Assembly (NCBI GenBank): GCA_900543445.1
Contig: UQRC01000006.1
Span: 1-64,000 of the forward strand
Direction of reading: 5' to 3'
DNA length: 64,000 bases
From: an uncultured Lachnobacterium sp.
Lineage (GTDB): Bacteria > Bacillota > Clostridia > Lachnospirales > Lachnospiraceae
The notes beneath the pieces are model-generated. The model was not told the origin of the DNA. It did no database searches and worked only from the letters and a program-made list of their open reading frames with translations. Position 1 is the first letter of the stretch. The number at the start of each line of letters is the position of its first letter. Positions 42,037 through 53,264 of this stretch are shown here, piece by piece. The translations under genes were made by a program, and so were the position numbers.

Positions 42037-44019
42037 ATGGATCATTTTAAGCTGGTATCAAAATATAAGCCGACCGGCGATCAGCCGCAGGCGATTGAAC
42101 AATTGGTGAAGGGATTTAAAGAAGGCAATCAGTTTGAGACACTGCTCGGTGTCACCGGTTCCGGCAAGACGTTTACGATGGCGAACGTCATACAGGCGCT
42201 GAACAAGCCGACACTCATCATTTCCCATAATAAAACACTTGCTGGACAGCTTTATGGAGAGATGAAGGAATTCTTTCCGGAAAATGCGGTAGAATATTTC
42301 GTATCCTACTATGATTATTATCAGCCGGAGGCTTATGTACCGCAGTCGGATACCTATATTGCGAAGGATTCGGCCGTCAATGATGAGATCGATAAGCTGC
42401 GCCTTTCGGCGACGGCGGCTTTGACCGAGCGGAAGGATGTCATCGTTGTGGCTTCTGTTTCCTGCATTTACGGACTTGGAAGTCCGGATGAGTGGGAAGG
42501 CATGAGTGTGTCGTTGCGTCCGGGGATGGAGAGAGACCGGGATGATGTGGTGCGTGCATTGATCGATATGCAGTATACAAGAAATGACATGGACTTTAAG
42601 CGAGGTACGTTCCGTGTGCACGGTGATGTGTTGGAAGTGTTCCCGGCAAACAGCTCGGATACGGCGATCCGTGTCGAATTTTTCGGGGATGAGATCGACC
42701 GGATTACGGAGATTGATGTATTGACTGGTGAGATCCGCTGTTCTCTGGAGCATACGATGATTTTCCCGGCTTCCCATTATGTTGTATCGCAGGAGAAGAT
42801 CAATAAAGCCTGCGATAATATTGAGGTTGAATTAAAGGATCGTGTGGAATATTTTAAGAAGAACGATAAGCTGATCGAGGCGCAGCGCATCGCGGAGCGG
42901 ACGAATTTTGATGTCGAGATGATGCGTGAGACCGGTTTCTGCTCGGGAATTGAGAATTATACGAGACATCTGAATTTTGCGAAGCCGGGGGAGCCTCCGA
43001 TGACACTCATTGATTTCTTTCCGGATGATTTCCTGCTGATCGTGGATGAGTCGCATATTTCGATTCCGCAGATCCGCGGCATGTATGCGGGCGACCGTTC
43101 GCGTAAGCAGACATTGGTGGATTACGGATTTCGTCTGCCGTCCGCTTTGGACAACCGTCCGTTGAACTTCGAAGAATTTGAGAGTAAGATCGATCAGATG
43201 CTTTTCGTTTCTGCAACACCGAATGTGTATGAGCAGGAGCACGAACTGATGCGCGTGGAGCAGATCATCCGTCCGACCGGACTGCTAGATCCGGAAATCT
43301 CGGTTCGCCCGGTTGAGGGACAGATTGATGATCTGATCGGAGAGGTGAATAAGGAGACGGCAAACCATCACAAGGTATTGATCACAACGCTGACAAAGCG
43401 TATGGCGGAGGATCTCACGCAGTACATGAGTGAGATCGGTATTCGTGTAAAGTATCTGCATTCTGACATTGATACATTGGAGCGTGCGGAGATCATCCGT
43501 GATCTGCGACTGGATGTGTTCGATGTATTGGTCGGCATTAACTTACTGCGAGAGGGACTGGATATACCTGAGATTACATTGGTTGCAATCCTGGATGCGG
43601 ATAAGGAAGGATTCTTGCGTTCTGAGACGTCATTGATCCAGACAATCGGACGTGCCGCCCGTAACAGTGAGGGACACGTTATTATGTATGCGGACAAGAT
43701 TACGGATTCGATGCGTGTCGCAATCGATGAGACGGAGCGAAGACGTAAGCTGCAGCAGGAATACAATGAGGAACATGGAATTACGCCGACAACGATCCAG
43801 AAGTCGGTGCGCGATCTGATCGCAATCTCGAAGAAGGTTGCAGCGGAGGAGATGGATTTTGCAAAGGATCCGGAATCTATGAGCAAGAAGGAACTCGAGA
43901 AGCTGATCGCCGATATCCAGAAGAAGATGCAGAAGGCGGCAACGGAGCTGAACTTCGAGGCAGCAGCAGAATACAGAGACAAGATGATATCGCTCAAGAC
44001 AATGTTGCGTGATTTATAA
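42037..44019 (+). CDS. uvrB: excinuclease ABC subunit B
   Basis: A 660-residue helicase-like DNA damage verifier of nucleotide excision repair. [12 protein letters not shown] is Walker A, the beta-hairpin region includes [19 protein letters not shown] is Walker [12 protein letters not shown] and QTIGRAARN are helicase motifs, and the C-terminal UVR domain ([28 protein letters not shown]) binds UvrC. ATG 42037 follows CAGGAG; an upstream TTG has no support. uvrA follows 207 bases on. Confidence 0.97.
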   Translation: MDHFKLVSKYKPTGDQPQAIEQLVKGFKEGNQFETLLGVTGSGKTFTMANVIQALNKPTLIISHNKTLAGQLYGEMKEFFPENAVEYFVSYYDYYQPEAYVPQSDTYIAKDSAVNDEIDKLRLSATAALTERKDVIVVASVSCIYGLGSPDEWEGMSVSLRPGMERDRDDVVRALIDMQYTRNDMDFKRGTFRVHGDVLEVFPANSSDTAIRVEFFGDEIDRITEIDVLTGEIRCSLEHTMIFPASHYVVSQEKINKACDNIEVELKDRVEYFKKNDKLIEAQRIAERTNFDVEMMRETGFCSGIENYTRHLNFAKPGEPPMTLIDFFPDDFLLIVDESHISIPQIRGMYAGDRSRKQTLVDYGFRLPSALDNRPLNFEEFESKIDQMLFVSATPNVYEQEHELMRVEQIIRPTGLLDPEISVRPVEGQIDDLIGEVNKETANHHKVLITTLTKRMAEDLTQYMSEIGIRVKYLHSDIDTLERAEIIRDLRLDVFDVLVGINLLREGLDIPEITLVAILDADKEGFLRSETSLIQTIGRAARNSEGHVIMYADKITDSMRVAIDETERRRKLQQEYNEEHGITPTTIQKSVRDLIAISKKVAAEEMDFAKDPESMSKKELEKLIADIQKKMQKAATELNFEAAAEYRDKMISLKTMLRDL

Positions 44020-44043
44020 GAACAACTATTCGGGTTGAATCAT

Positions 44044-44187
44044 AAACAGATACAAAATCGTTGTGCTTGCACATAAGAGAGTGTATCTGTTTGTGATGGC
44101 AACTCTGAATAGAGTTGCCGCCACGCAACATAAGCAAAATGTGGAACAGCGTAGCTGTGAACGTCATCGATAGATGACGTATTTTGC
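44044..44187 (+). other. structured leader between uvrB and uvrA
   Basis: Four hairpins in 144 bases: an 11-pair stem AAACAGATACA/TGTATCTGTTT (44044-44054 / 44082-44092); GCAACTCT/AGAGTTGC (44099-44106 / 44111-44118); then a three-way junction closed by GCAAAAT/ATTTTGC (44134-44140 / 44181-44187) around ACAGC/GCTGT and ACGTCATC/GATGACGT. No T-run suits simple termination. Confidence 0.5.
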
Positions 44188-44226
44188 GCATGTGTGTGGA
44201 ATCCTGAAAGAGAAAGGAAAATTGTA

Positions 44227-47061
44227 ATGGCAAAAAAACAAAGAAAATACATCAAGATTCGTGGCGCAAGCGAGCACAATCTGAAATCCATAGATATCGA
44301 TATCCCAAGAGACGAATTTGTCGTATTGACCGGTCTGTCAGGTTCGGGAAAGTCATCCCTTGCTTTTGATACGATCTATGCGGAAGGACAGCGTCGCTAC
44401 ATGGAGTCGCTTTCGTCCTATGCGAGACAATTCTTAGGACAGATGGAGAAACCGAATGTCGAATCGATCGAGGGACTGCCACCAGCAATTTCCATCGATC
44501 AGAAATCGACGAACCGCAATCCGCGATCCACGGTTGGAACCGTGACGGAGATCTATGATTATTTTCGTCTGCTCTATGCGAGGATCGGTATTCCGCATTG
44601 TCCGAAGTGTGGACGTGCGATCGAGAAACAAACGATTGATCAGATGGTGGATGCTGTCATGAAGCTGCCGGAGAAGACGAGGATTCAGGTTCTTGCGCCG
44701 GTTGTCAGAGGTCGTAAGGGTGAGCATCAGAAATTATTTGAAAAGGCGAAGAAAAGCGGTTATGTCCGTGTGATCGTGGATGGCAACATGTATGATCTGT
44801 CGGAGGAGATTCCGATGGACAAGAATATCAAGCATAATATTGATATTGTGGTTGACCGGCTTGTGATCAAGCCGGGAATCGAAAAACGTCTGACCGACTC
44901 TCTGGAGAATGTGTTTGATCTGTCGGAAGGGAATGCAATCGTTGACGTCGTAGACGGCGAGCCGATGAACTTCTCACAGAACTTTGCCTGCCCGGACTGC
45001 GGAATCAGCGTGGATGAGGTGGAGCCGAGAAGCTTCTCGTTCAACAATCCGTTCGGTGCATGTCCGGTATGTTATGGACTTGGTTACAAGATGGAGTTTG
45101 ATGAGAATCTGATGATCCCGGATAAGAAGCTTTCGATTGCAGAAGGAGCGATTCAGGTGATGGGATGGCAGTCCTGTACGGACCCGTCCAGCTACACGTA
45201 TGCAACACTTCGCGCCTTGTCGGAAGGATATGGCTTTTCGCTGGAGACACCGTATAAGGATCTTCCGAAGGAGATCCGCCATATGCTGATCCACGGAGGC
45301 GATGGGAGAATTCTTAAGGTGCATTACAAGGGACAGCGCGGAGAGGGTGTCTATGACCTGAACTGGGAAGGTCTGATCCGCAATGTGGAACGCAGATACC
45401 GTGAGACCGGATCGGACACGATGAAGCAGGAATATGAGCAGTTCATGCGCATTACGCCTTGTGCGGAGTGCCACGGACAGAGACTGAAGAAGAGTTCGCT
45501 GGCGGTCACCGTCTGTGATAAGAATATCTATGAGATGACGGATATGTCCGTCAAGGATCTGGTCAAGTTCCTGGATAGTATGGAACTGACGCAGCAGCAA
45601 CATTTTATCGGGGATCAGATCTTAAAAGAGATCCGTTCGCGTGTCGGTTTCCTGCAGGAAGTGGGGCTGGAATATCTGACGCTGACGCGTGCGACCGGAA
45701 CACTTTCCGGAGGTGAGGCACAGAGAATCCGCCTTGCAACCCAGATCGGTTCGGGACTTGTTGGCGTTGCCTATATTCTGGATGAACCGAGTATCGGTCT
45801 GCACCAGAGGGATAACGATAAGCTGCTTCGGGCATTGATGAATCTCAAGGATCTGGGAAATACGCTGATCGTCGTGGAGCATGATGAAGATACGATGCGT
45901 GCAGCGGACTACATTGTGGATATCGGTCCGGCAGCGGGCGTACATGGTGGAGAAGTGGTCGCGGCAGGTACCGCAGCAGAGATCATGAAATGTAAGAAAT
46001 CCATTACCGGTGATTATTTAAGCGGAAGAAAGAAGATACCGGTTCCGTCGGAGCGCAGAAAGCCGACCGGATACATTACAATCAAGGGAGCAAGAGAGAA
46101 TAATCTGAAAAATATTGATGTAGATATTCCACTTGGCATTATGACCTGTATTACCGGTGTGTCCGGTTCCGGCAAAAGTTCTCTGACGAATGAAATCCTG
46201 TACAAGCACCTCGCAAGAACGTTAAACCGTGCGCGCTGTATTCCGGGAGAGCATGATGACATCCTTGGACTGGAGCAATTGGACAAGATCATTGACATCG
46301 ATCAGTCACCGATCGGTCGTACGCCGCGTTCCAATCCGGCAACTTACACCGGTGTGTTTGACATGACCCGTGATCTGTTTGCAGCGACACCGGATGCAAA
46401 GGCGCGCGGATACAAGAAGGGAAGATTCAGTTTCAACGTCAAGGGCGGACGATGCGAAGCCTGCAGCGGTGACGGAATCCTTAAGATTGAGATGCACTTC
46501 CTGCCGGATGTGTATGTGCCGTGTGAGGTCTGCGGCGGAAAGCGTTATAACCGTGAGACGCTTGAAGTAAAATATAAAGGCAAAAGCATCTACGATGTGC
46601 TGGATATGACCGTGGAGGAGGCGTTGGAATTCTTTAAGAATGTACCGACCATCCACCGGAAGATCCAGACACTGTATGATGTCGGATTATCCTACATTAA
46701 GCTTGGTCAGCCGTCTACGGAATTATCCGGAGGCGAGGCGCAGCGTATCAAGTTGGCAACGGAACTCTCCAAGCGGGGCACCGGCAAGACGATCTATGTG
46801 CTGGACGAGCCGACGACCGGACTGCATTTCGCGGATGTCCATAAGCTTGTGGAGATTTTGCGCAAACTGTCGGACGGAGGCAACACGGTTGTTGTCATTG
46901 AGCACAATCTGGATGTCATTAAGACGGCAGATTATATTATTGATATGGGACCGGAAGGCGGAGACGGCGGCGGAACCGTGATCGCCAAGGGAACACCGGA
47001 GGAAGTCTGTCAGGTACCGGAGTCCTATACGGGACAATTCCTGGCTCCGTATTTGAAGTAA
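44227..47061 (+). CDS. uvrA: excinuclease ABC subunit A
   Basis: A 944-residue ABC-type ATPase that loads UvrB on damaged DNA. Both nucleotide-binding domains have Walker A ([12 protein letters not shown] and [12 protein letters not shown]) and signature motifs ([26 protein letters not shown]). Zinc-binding loops are CPKCGRAI with CPDCGISV and CPVCYG in the first half and CEACSGDG with CEVCGGKR in the second. ATG 44227 has AAAGGA eight bases upstream; a longer in-frame start at 44194 precedes it. It is probably transcribed with uvrB, though the spacer is highly structured. Confidence 0.97.
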   Translation: MAKKQRKYIKIRGASEHNLKSIDIDIPRDEFVVLTGLSGSGKSSLAFDTIYAEGQRRYMESLSSYARQFLGQMEKPNVESIEGLPPAISIDQKSTNRNPRSTVGTVTEIYDYFRLLYARIGIPHCPKCGRAIEKQTIDQMVDAVMKLPEKTRIQVLAPVVRGRKGEHQKLFEKAKKSGYVRVIVDGNMYDLSEEIPMDKNIKHNIDIVVDRLVIKPGIEKRLTDSLENVFDLSEGNAIVDVVDGEPMNFSQNFACPDCGISVDEVEPRSFSFNNPFGACPVCYGLGYKMEFDENLMIPDKKLSIAEGAIQVMGWQSCTDPSSYTYATLRALSEGYGFSLETPYKDLPKEIRHMLIHGGDGRILKVHYKGQRGEGVYDLNWEGLIRNVERRYRETGSDTMKQEYEQFMRITPCAECHGQRLKKSSLAVTVCDKNIYEMTDMSVKDLVKFLDSMELTQQQHFIGDQILKEIRSRVGFLQEVGLEYLTLTRATGTLSGGEAQRIRLATQIGSGLVGVAYILDEPSIGLHQRDNDKLLRALMNLKDLGNTLIVVEHDEDTMRAADYIVDIGPAAGVHGGEVVAAGTAAEIMKCKKSITGDYLSGRKKIPVPSERRKPTGYITIKGARENNLKNIDVDIPLGIMTCITGVSGSGKSSLTNEILYKHLARTLNRARCIPGEHDDILGLEQLDKIIDIDQSPIGRTPRSNPATYTGVFDMTRDLFAATPDAKARGYKKGRFSFNVKGGRCEACSGDGILKIEMHFLPDVYVPCEVCGGKRYNRETLEVKYKGKSIYDVLDMTVEEALEFFKNVPTIHRKIQTLYDVGLSYIKLGQPSTELSGGEAQRIKLATELSKRGTGKTIYVLDEPTTGLHFADVHKLVEILRKLSDGGNTVVVIEHNLDVIKTADYIIDMGPEGGDGGGTVIAKGTPEEVCQVPESYTGQFLAPYLK

Positions 47062-47249
47062 TCACTCATTTGTGAATGCGTTGCTATGTACCTGCTTCGC
47101 GGGAGAGAAAGCATTCATTCCTCAGGTGCAATGTGCCTCACTGGGCAACCTCGCAGGCATTATTGGGGCTGCAAATTTGTTAGATATGTGAATTTAAAAC
47201 CGAATATCATTCCTAATTTGTTAAGAAAAACTTAAATTGAAAAAAAAGT
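47062..47249. other. intergenic region between uvrA and mbl
   Basis: A 188-base stretch without a gene. It contains TGAATGC/GCATTCA arms (47073-47079 / 47111-47117) around a CCTGCTTCGCGG hairpin. No T-run makes a clear uvrA terminator; I see nothing else. Confidence 0.4.
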
Positions 47250-47277
47250 TTGAAAAATGGAATTAATTGTATATAAT
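47250..47277 (+). promoter_or_regulatory. Sigma-A promoter for mbl
   Basis: TTGAAA (47250-47255), 16-base spacer, TATAAT (47272-47277), about 100 bases before the start codon. Confidence 0.6.
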
Positions 47278-47377
47278 GTTACTGTATGCACAAAATATGA
47301 TTGACTGCGGTTTTGCGCCCCTGCGCATGACCAGGTTACAGATAGATAACAGTAAGACAGAAAGGGGCATTATTGGA

Positions 47378-48373
47378 ATGATCGGATCAGATATCGGAAT
47401 TGATTTAGGTACTGCGAGTATTTTAGTATATATTAAGGGTAAAGGCGTTGTATTAAAGGAGCCATCCGTTGTGGCTTTTGACAGAGACACGAATAAGATT
47501 AAGGCAATCGGTGAGGAAGCTCGTCTGATGCTTGGACGTACACCGGGCAACATTGTTGCGGTTCGTCCGCTTCGCCAGGGTGTTATCTCAGATTACACCG
47601 TTACCGAGAAGATGATCAAGTACTTTATCCAGAAAGCTCTTGGCAAGAAGAGCTTCCGTAAGCCACGCATCAGCGTCTGCGTACCGAGCGGTGTTACTGA
47701 AGTAGAGAAGAAGGCCGTTGAGGACGCAACGTATCAGGCTGGTGCCCGCGAGGTAGAAATTATTGAGGAGCCGATCGCAGCTGCAATCGGAGCCGGAATT
47801 GATATTGCAAGACCATGCGGAAATATGATCGTAGATATCGGAGGCGGTACTTCGGATATCGCTGTCATTTCTCTTGGAGGATCGGTTGTAAGTACATCGG
47901 TCAAGATTGCCGGAGATGATTTTGATGAGGCGTTGGTCCGCTATATGCGTAAGAAACACAATCTTCTGATCGGTGAGCGTACCGCAGAGGATATTAAGAT
48001 TAAGATTGGAACCTGCTATCCGCTTGCACAGAATGAGACGATGGATGTACGCGGACGTAACCTTGTGACCGGACTTCCTAGAACAATCACAGTCAGCTCC
48101 GAGGAGACCGAGGAAGCGCTCCGTGAGCCAACGCTGCAGATTGTGGAAGCTGTACATTCTGTATTGGAGAAGACTCCACCTGAATTGGCTGCCGATGTCG
48201 CAGACCGCGGTATCGTACTGACCGGAGGTGGCGCATTACTTCGTGGACTCGAGGAACTGATCGAGGAGAGAACAGGAATCAACACAATGACAGCTGAGCA
48301 TCCGATGACCTGTGTGGCAATCGGAACCGGTAAATATGTAGAGTTTCTTGCAGGAAAAAGAGACGACGATTAA
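47378..48373 (+). CDS. mbl: MreB/Mbl rod-shape actin homologue
   Basis: A 331-residue bacterial actin that directs lateral cell-wall synthesis. IGIDLGTASILVYIKGKG is phosphate 1, NMIVDIGGGTSDIAVISLGG phosphate 2 and IVLTGGGALLRGL the adenosine motif. ATG 47378 with GAAAGGGG upstream gives the family N-terminus; longer frames begin in the promoter leader. Mbl is preferred over MreB because flagellar rod genes follow, exactly the Bacillus mbl-flhO-flhP order, and no mreCD genes are adjacent. Confidence 0.92.
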   Translation: MIGSDIGIDLGTASILVYIKGKGVVLKEPSVVAFDRDTNKIKAIGEEARLMLGRTPGNIVAVRPLRQGVISDYTVTEKMIKYFIQKALGKKSFRKPRISVCVPSGVTEVEKKAVEDATYQAGAREVEIIEEPIAAAIGAGIDIARPCGNMIVDIGGGTSDIAVISLGGSVVSTSVKIAGDDFDEALVRYMRKKHNLLIGERTAEDIKIKIGTCYPLAQNETMDVRGRNLVTGLPRTITVSSEETEEALREPTLQIVEAVHSVLEKTPPELAADVADRGIVLTGGGALLRGLEELIEERTGINTMTAEHPMTCVAIGTGKYVEFLAGKRDDD

Positions 48374-48383
48374 AGTGACAGGG

Positions 48384-48412
48384 AAGTGCGCGGATTATTT
48401 GCGCACTTTTCA
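48384..48412 (+). terminator. mbl terminator
   Basis: AAGTGCGC (48384-48391) pairs with GCGCACTT (48401-48408), then TT. It separates mbl from the flagellar genes. Confidence 0.7.
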
Positions 48413-48514
48413 TGTTTTATAACGGAATTTTCAGGGACAAGTATTATATTTTCCTTGGAATGACCGATATATAATTTGAAGTGTAGGTATGGGACATAGA
48501 AACAGAGGTGTCAT

Positions 48515-49318
48515 ATGGTCAAAGGTTTATATACAGCACACACCGGTATGGTCAATGAAATGAAGCGTCTGGATATTCTGGCGAACAATCTGGCCAACGC
48601 GGACACAACCGCATATAAGAAGGAAGGAACGACAAGCCGCACATTTGCGGATGAGATGTCGTATCGCCTGAAGGATTCTTCGAATTCTTATCTGCCGAAG
48701 AAGCTTGGAACGATTACCTACGGTGTACACCTCGGACAGGTCTATACGGATTATGATTCGGGAAGTTTTAAGGTGACAGACAATACGAGCGATTTTGCAA
48801 TTGATGGCAAAGGTTTCTTCGCGATCGCTTTCACCGACAAGGATGGAAACACTTCAGTGAAATATACAAGAGACGGTTCCTTTACCGTGAATACGGAAGG
48901 ATATCTTGTGACGAAGGATGGAGATTATGTCCTGAATGCAACCGGCGCGATGAATGGAGACCCGGATCCGCGTAACCGGATTCAGATTGATCCGAATCAG
49001 ACATTTTCCGTGAACCAGCTTGGCTATATCATGCAGAACGAGCAGATCGTCGGAACGCTTGGTATGGTTGATATTGATAATTATGACTATCTTGAGAAGT
49101 ACGGAGAGAATATGTACAACCTGTTGGACGGAGGCAACCGGATCGCTACGGATGCCAAGGTGGAGCAGGGAGTGCTTGAGACATCGAATGTGAATGTCAT
49201 TAAGGAGATGGTCAACATGATCACGATCCAAAGAGCCTATGAGGCGGGACAGAAAGTGATCACTTCGATCGATTCCACACTGGATCGCGCCGTCAATAAT
49301 GTCGGACGCGTGCAGTAG
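48515..49318 (+). CDS. flhO: flagellar basal-body rod protein (FlgF/FlhO-type)
   Basis: A 267-residue rod component exported by the flagellar secretion system. The N-terminal motif LDILANNLANADTTAYKKEG and the C-terminal NVIKEMVNMITIQRAYEAGQK are the paired helices common to rod and hook proteins; FAIDGKGFFAI marks the FlgF/FlgG group. AGAGGTG precedes the ATG. A motif ACCGATAT at 48463-48470 resembles a sigma-28 -10 element, but the -35 part is weak. It forms an operon with the next two genes, as in Bacillus. Confidence 0.9.
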   Translation: MVKGLYTAHTGMVNEMKRLDILANNLANADTTAYKKEGTTSRTFADEMSYRLKDSSNSYLPKKLGTITYGVHLGQVYTDYDSGSFKVTDNTSDFAIDGKGFFAIAFTDKDGNTSVKYTRDGSFTVNTEGYLVTKDGDYVLNATGAMNGDPDPRNRIQIDPNQTFSVNQLGYIMQNEQIVGTLGMVDIDNYDYLEKYGENMYNLLDGGNRIATDAKVEQGVLETSNVNVIKEMVNMITIQRAYEAGQKVITSIDSTLDRAVNNVGRVQ

Positions 49319-49418
49319 ATGAGCAAATAATAGGATGGAACATGCGTTAGAATGCATTTTGGCAGGGAAGCCGGAATAGAAACACAGAGTAAATAAGAGA
49401 CAGCGAGGTAATTGCCTT

Positions 49419-50240
49419 ATGATGAGAGCTTTATATACGGCTGCGACCGGAATGCTTGCGGAGCAGACGAATGTTGACACGATCGCCAACAACTTATCGA
49501 ATGTTAATACAACCGGATATAAGACGGAGCGCACAGAGTTTAAGTCCCTGCTCTATCAGACGATCCAGACGAGAACCACTTCCGCTAATGGAGACCAGAA
49601 GCCGGTTGGCGCGCAGGTTGGACTCGGAACAAGAGTGGCTGCGACAACTTCTATGTTTACGCAGGGAGCCCTCCTCGACAGTGAGAGCAAGACCGATTTT
49701 GCTATCCAGGGAAACGGATTCTTCGCAGTGCGTGGCGAGGACGGCAATACTTATTATACAAGAAATGGTAACTTTACATGGAGCCTGAATGCTGCCGGAA
49801 GGACGATGCTTGCAGATTCGCAGGGATGTCCGGTTCTTGATTCGCGTGGAAATGAAATTCTGGTTCCGCAGAATGTGCAGTCGGAGAGCATGGTGTTCTC
49901 AGATGACGGCACGATCTCATACCGTGATCCGGCAACCAGTCAGGTGATTCCACTGAATCAGTCTTTCGGAATCTATCAGTTTAACAATCCGGCGGGACTT
50001 GAGAAGCTTTCTTCCAGCCGTCTGCAGGCGACCGCAGCTTCCGGTAATCCGATGCTGGAAGGTGCAACACCGGGATTGGAGCGTAGTGATGTCATCCAGA
50101 GTCGTCTGGAGGGATCTAACGTTCAGGTGGCGGATGAGATGGTGAACATGATCGTTGCACAGAGAGCTTATGAGCTGAACTCGAAGGCAATCACGACCGC
50201 AGATTCGATGCTGGATACTGCAAATAATCTGAAACGATAG
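49419..50240 (+). CDS. flhP: flagellar basal-body rod protein (FlgG/FlhP-type)
   Basis: A 273-residue distal-rod protein paralogous to the preceding gene. VDTIANNLSNVNTTGYKTERTEF, FAIQGNGFFAVRGEDG and the C-terminal QVADEMVNMIVAQRAYELNSKAI are the FlgG signature parts. A GAGGTAA site lies about nine bases before the tandem ATG codons. It sits 100 bases after flhO and 84 before the rod-binding gene, in one transcription unit ended at 50749-50776. Confidence 0.92.
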   Translation: MMRALYTAATGMLAEQTNVDTIANNLSNVNTTGYKTERTEFKSLLYQTIQTRTTSANGDQKPVGAQVGLGTRVAATTSMFTQGALLDSESKTDFAIQGNGFFAVRGEDGNTYYTRNGNFTWSLNAAGRTMLADSQGCPVLDSRGNEILVPQNVQSESMVFSDDGTISYRDPATSQVIPLNQSFGIYQFNNPAGLEKLSSSRLQATAASGNPMLEGATPGLERSDVIQSRLEGSNVQVADEMVNMIVAQRAYELNSKAITTADSMLDTANNLKR

Positions 50241-50324
50241 TTATTGAGTTGTGCTGGTTGAGTAACACATCGGAGATGGATTATGAATTTGAAAGATCTG
50301 CATTTCGGGATGGAGGTACGATAG

Positions 50325-50690
50325 ATGGATTTATCAGGAATTTCCGGAATTAATTCCAATTATCAGAGTGCAAAGGCAGACGCGAGTGCAGCGTCGAGCA
50401 ATGCGTTACAGAATTCTCTCAAGGGAGTGTCTTCCGATGCTTCGGAAGATGAGTTAAAAGGCGTTATTAAAGATTTTGAGTCCTACTTTGTGGAACAGAT
50501 GCTCAAACAGGTGAAGGATACATTCACTTCGGAGGATGAGGATTCTACGATGTCACAGTACAAGGATCTCTATATGGATCAGGCAATTGAGATGGTTGCA
50601 GACGAGGTTGTGGATCAGGTGGGAGAGAACCTTACGCAGCAGCTTTATGAGCAGATGCGTAGAAATCTGAATATTACGACCACAGAGTGA
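50325..50690 (+). CDS. FlgJ-type rod-binding protein (no muramidase domain)
   Basis: A 121-residue protein containing only the rod-binding domain: FESYFVEQMLKQVKDTF, then MSQYKDLYMDQAIEMVADEV and LTQQLYEQMRRNL. In Gram-negative bacteria FlgJ fuses this cap domain to a peptidoglycan hydrolase; here the hydrolase is absent, as is usual in many Firmicutes. GGAGGT precedes the ATG. Its place after the two rod genes supports a role in rod assembly. Confidence 0.85.
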   Translation: MDLSGISGINSNYQSAKADASAASSNALQNSLKGVSSDASEDELKGVIKDFESYFVEQMLKQVKDTFTSEDEDSTMSQYKDLYMDQAIEMVADEVVDQVGENLTQQLYEQMRRNLNITTTE

Positions 50691-50748
50691 TCAGGCTATA
50701 ATGCAATAGGCAAAAATAAAGAGATGTGTTCATGACTGACACAGTATC

Positions 50749-50776
50749 CCCCGGAGTTGCAGCTCCGGGGTTTTTT
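50749..50776 (+). terminator. terminator of the flagellar rod operon
   Basis: CCCCGGAG (50749-50756) pairs with CTCCGGGG (50763-50770), then six T. Confidence 0.9.
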
Positions 50777-50929
50777 GCATATTGTCCAGCTATCTGCAGA
50801 TATAACGGATTCTCTAGTTGCCGGAACAGAAAGCTTAAATGCACCCTTGCAAGTATCGCCCTTGTGCTTCATAATAGAACATAAGGTCTGTGGGAAGCCG
50901 CAGGTGAGAGGAAAGACGAGGAAGATACT

Positions 50930-53167
50930 TTGGATAAGCAGCAACAGAGTAATGAAGAAGTGATAAACGGATATGTGGATCACATCATATTTCGAAATAA
51001 TGACAATGGCTACACGGTAATGGTCATGATCTGTGACGAGGAAGAACTGACCTGTGTGGGCGTTTTTTCGGATATTGCGGAGGGTGAATGCATCGAGGCG
51101 AAGGGGGAGTATACGGATCATCCAACCTACGGACGACAGTTTGCGGTCAAAAGCTTCGAGGAAAAAGCGCCACAGGACGCGCTTGCGATCGAGCGTTATC
51201 TTGGATCCGGTGCGATCAAGGGAATCGGTATCGCTTTGGCAGCGCGTATCGTGCGAAGATTCAAGGAAGATACGTTCCGAATTATCGAGGAAGAACCGGA
51301 GCGACTTGCGGAAGTCAAAGGTATCAGCCAGAGGAAAGCAATGGAGATTGCGGATCAGGTCAATGAGAAGCGTGATCTGCGACAGGCGATGATCTTCCTG
51401 CAGCAGTATGGAATCAGCACAACACTTGCGGTCAAAATCTACAATACATATGGGCAGGAAGTGTACAGCATTTTAAAGGAAAATCCGTATCGTATGGCAG
51501 ATGATGTGGACGGCGTAGGATTTCGGACTGCGGACGAGATTGCCTCGCGTGTCGGCATCCGGACAGATTCGGATTTCCGTATCCGGAGCGGTATTCAGTA
51601 CGCTTTGCTGCAGGCTTCGAATGAGGGCAACACCTATCTGCCGATGCCGGAACTGACGCAGAGAGCCAGCGCGCTGCTTGAGATTGAATCGGAATATATT
51701 GAGAAACATTACATGAACCTCGCGATGGACCGCAAGATTATCATGCGCCAGGTGGATGATGTCACACAGATCTATGCGAGTGCTTTCTTCTATATGGAAG
51801 CAAATGCGGCGACGATGCTTAAGAATCTGGACACGAGTTTCGATGTGCCGGATATTGAGATCGAGGCACGCCTTCGTCAGATCGAGAAGCAGACGAAGAT
51901 GGATTTAGATGAGCATCAGGTGGAAGCGGTCAAGGAAGCAGTCCGAAACGGTGTGCTTGTGATCACCGGTGGACCGGGAACCGGAAAGACAACAACGATC
52001 AATACGATCATTAAATATTTTGAATCGGAAGGCATGGATATCTTCCTTGCGGCACCGACGGGACGCGCAGCGAAGCGTATGAGTGAGACGACCGGATTTG
52101 AGGCGCGCACGATTCACCGTATGTTGGAACTGAACGGTGGTGTAGAAGGAAATGCAGGCTTTGAGCGGAATGAGCAGAATCCGCTCGAGACGGATGTGAT
52201 CATCATTGATGAGATGTCGATGGTCGACATCTCGCTGATGTACTCGCTGCTGAAAGCAATTGTAGCAGGAACAAGGCTGATCCTGGTGGGGGACGTAAAC
52301 CAGCTGCCGAGTGTCGGTCCGGGAAATGTGCTCAAGGATATTATTGATTCGGGGCTTTTTCACACGGTTATGCTGACGAAGATCTTCCGACAGGCAAGCA
52401 CGAGCGACATCATTGTCAATGCGCATAAGATCAACCGCGGTGAGCCGGTCGAATTAGATAACAAGAGTATGGATTTCTTCTTCCTGAAACGTTACGATGC
52501 GGACAAGATTATTAACGTCACGCTTCAACTGATCTTACAGAAGCTTCCGAAGTTTGTCGGAGCATCGATGATGGACATCCAGGTGCTGACGCCGATGCGT
52601 AAAGGTCTGCTTGGCGTAGAACGCTTAAACACCGTGTTACAGATGTATCTGAATCCGCCGGATAAGCGAAAAAAGGAGAAGGAACACGGCACAACGCTTT
52701 TTCGCGAAGGCGATAAGGTAATGCAGATCAAGAATAACTATCAGCTGGAGTGGGAGATCCGCAGCAAATACGGATTGTGTATCGATAAAGGAACCGGAGT
52801 GTTCAACGGAGATACCGGAATCATCGAGGAGATCAACGATTTTGCGGAGACGGTTACGGTGTGCTTTGATGAGGGACGTATGGTGGAGTATCCGTATAAA
52901 CTGCTCGAGGAACTGGAACTTGCGTATGCAGTAACCATTCATAAGTCGCAGGGATCGGAGTACCCGGCGGTCGTGATTCCGCTTCTGTCGGGGCCACGTA
53001 TGCTGATGAATAGGAATCTTTTGTATACGGCTGTGACCAGAGCAAAAAAATGTGTTACAATTGTGGGAAATGATACGACGTTTGAGCAGATGATCGCGAA
53101 CAATTCGCAGTTGAAACGATACAGTGGTCTACGTGACCGTCTGGTGGAGGATGCAACGGATCTGTAG
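50930..53167 (+). CDS. recD2: RecD2-type DNA helicase
   Basis: A 745-residue 5'-3' SF1B helicase found in bacteria without RecBCD. The N-terminal domain (NGYVDHIIFRNNDNGYTVM) and helix-hairpin-helix segments (IKGIGIALAARIV, DVDGVGFRTADEIASRVG) precede the motor: ITGGPGTGKTTTINT (Walker A), VIIIDEMSMVDISLM (Walker B), LVGDVNQLPSVGPGN, and AVTIHKSQGSEYPAVV near the end. TTG 50930 is the likely start, behind GAGGAAG. It helps replication fork and mismatch repair in Bacillus. It follows a strong terminator and is its own unit. Confidence 0.92.
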   Translation: MDKQQQSNEEVINGYVDHIIFRNNDNGYTVMVMICDEEELTCVGVFSDIAEGECIEAKGEYTDHPTYGRQFAVKSFEEKAPQDALAIERYLGSGAIKGIGIALAARIVRRFKEDTFRIIEEEPERLAEVKGISQRKAMEIADQVNEKRDLRQAMIFLQQYGISTTLAVKIYNTYGQEVYSILKENPYRMADDVDGVGFRTADEIASRVGIRTDSDFRIRSGIQYALLQASNEGNTYLPMPELTQRASALLEIESEYIEKHYMNLAMDRKIIMRQVDDVTQIYASAFFYMEANAATMLKNLDTSFDVPDIEIEARLRQIEKQTKMDLDEHQVEAVKEAVRNGVLVITGGPGTGKTTTINTIIKYFESEGMDIFLAAPTGRAAKRMSETTGFEARTIHRMLELNGGVEGNAGFERNEQNPLETDVIIIDEMSMVDISLMYSLLKAIVAGTRLILVGDVNQLPSVGPGNVLKDIIDSGLFHTVMLTKIFRQASTSDIIVNAHKINRGEPVELDNKSMDFFFLKRYDADKIINVTLQLILQKLPKFVGASMMDIQVLTPMRKGLLGVERLNTVLQMYLNPPDKRKKEKEHGTTLFREGDKVMQIKNNYQLEWEIRSKYGLCIDKGTGVFNGDTGIIEEINDFAETVTVCFDEGRMVEYPYKLLEELELAYAVTIHKSQGSEYPAVVIPLLSGPRMLMNRNLLYTAVTRAKKCVTIVGNDTTFEQMIANNSQLKRYSGLRDRLVEDATDL

Positions 53168-53264
53168 AGCCAGAGATTGGGATGCGCAATTGTTTTTCCA
53201 ATCATTGATTGGCGAAAGAATGGAACGTTAATTTTTTTGCGATAAAAGAAAGGAAGCACTAGCA

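Noticed and set aside
47062-47249. tRNA or known structured RNA between uvrA and mbl
   Set aside because: No cloverleaf, T-loop sequence or 3' CCA pattern could be built.
48441-48470. Sigma-28 promoter before flhO
   Set aside because: ACCGATAT fits the -10 part, but the -35 element at the right distance is TTAT, not TAAA; noted only as a possibility.
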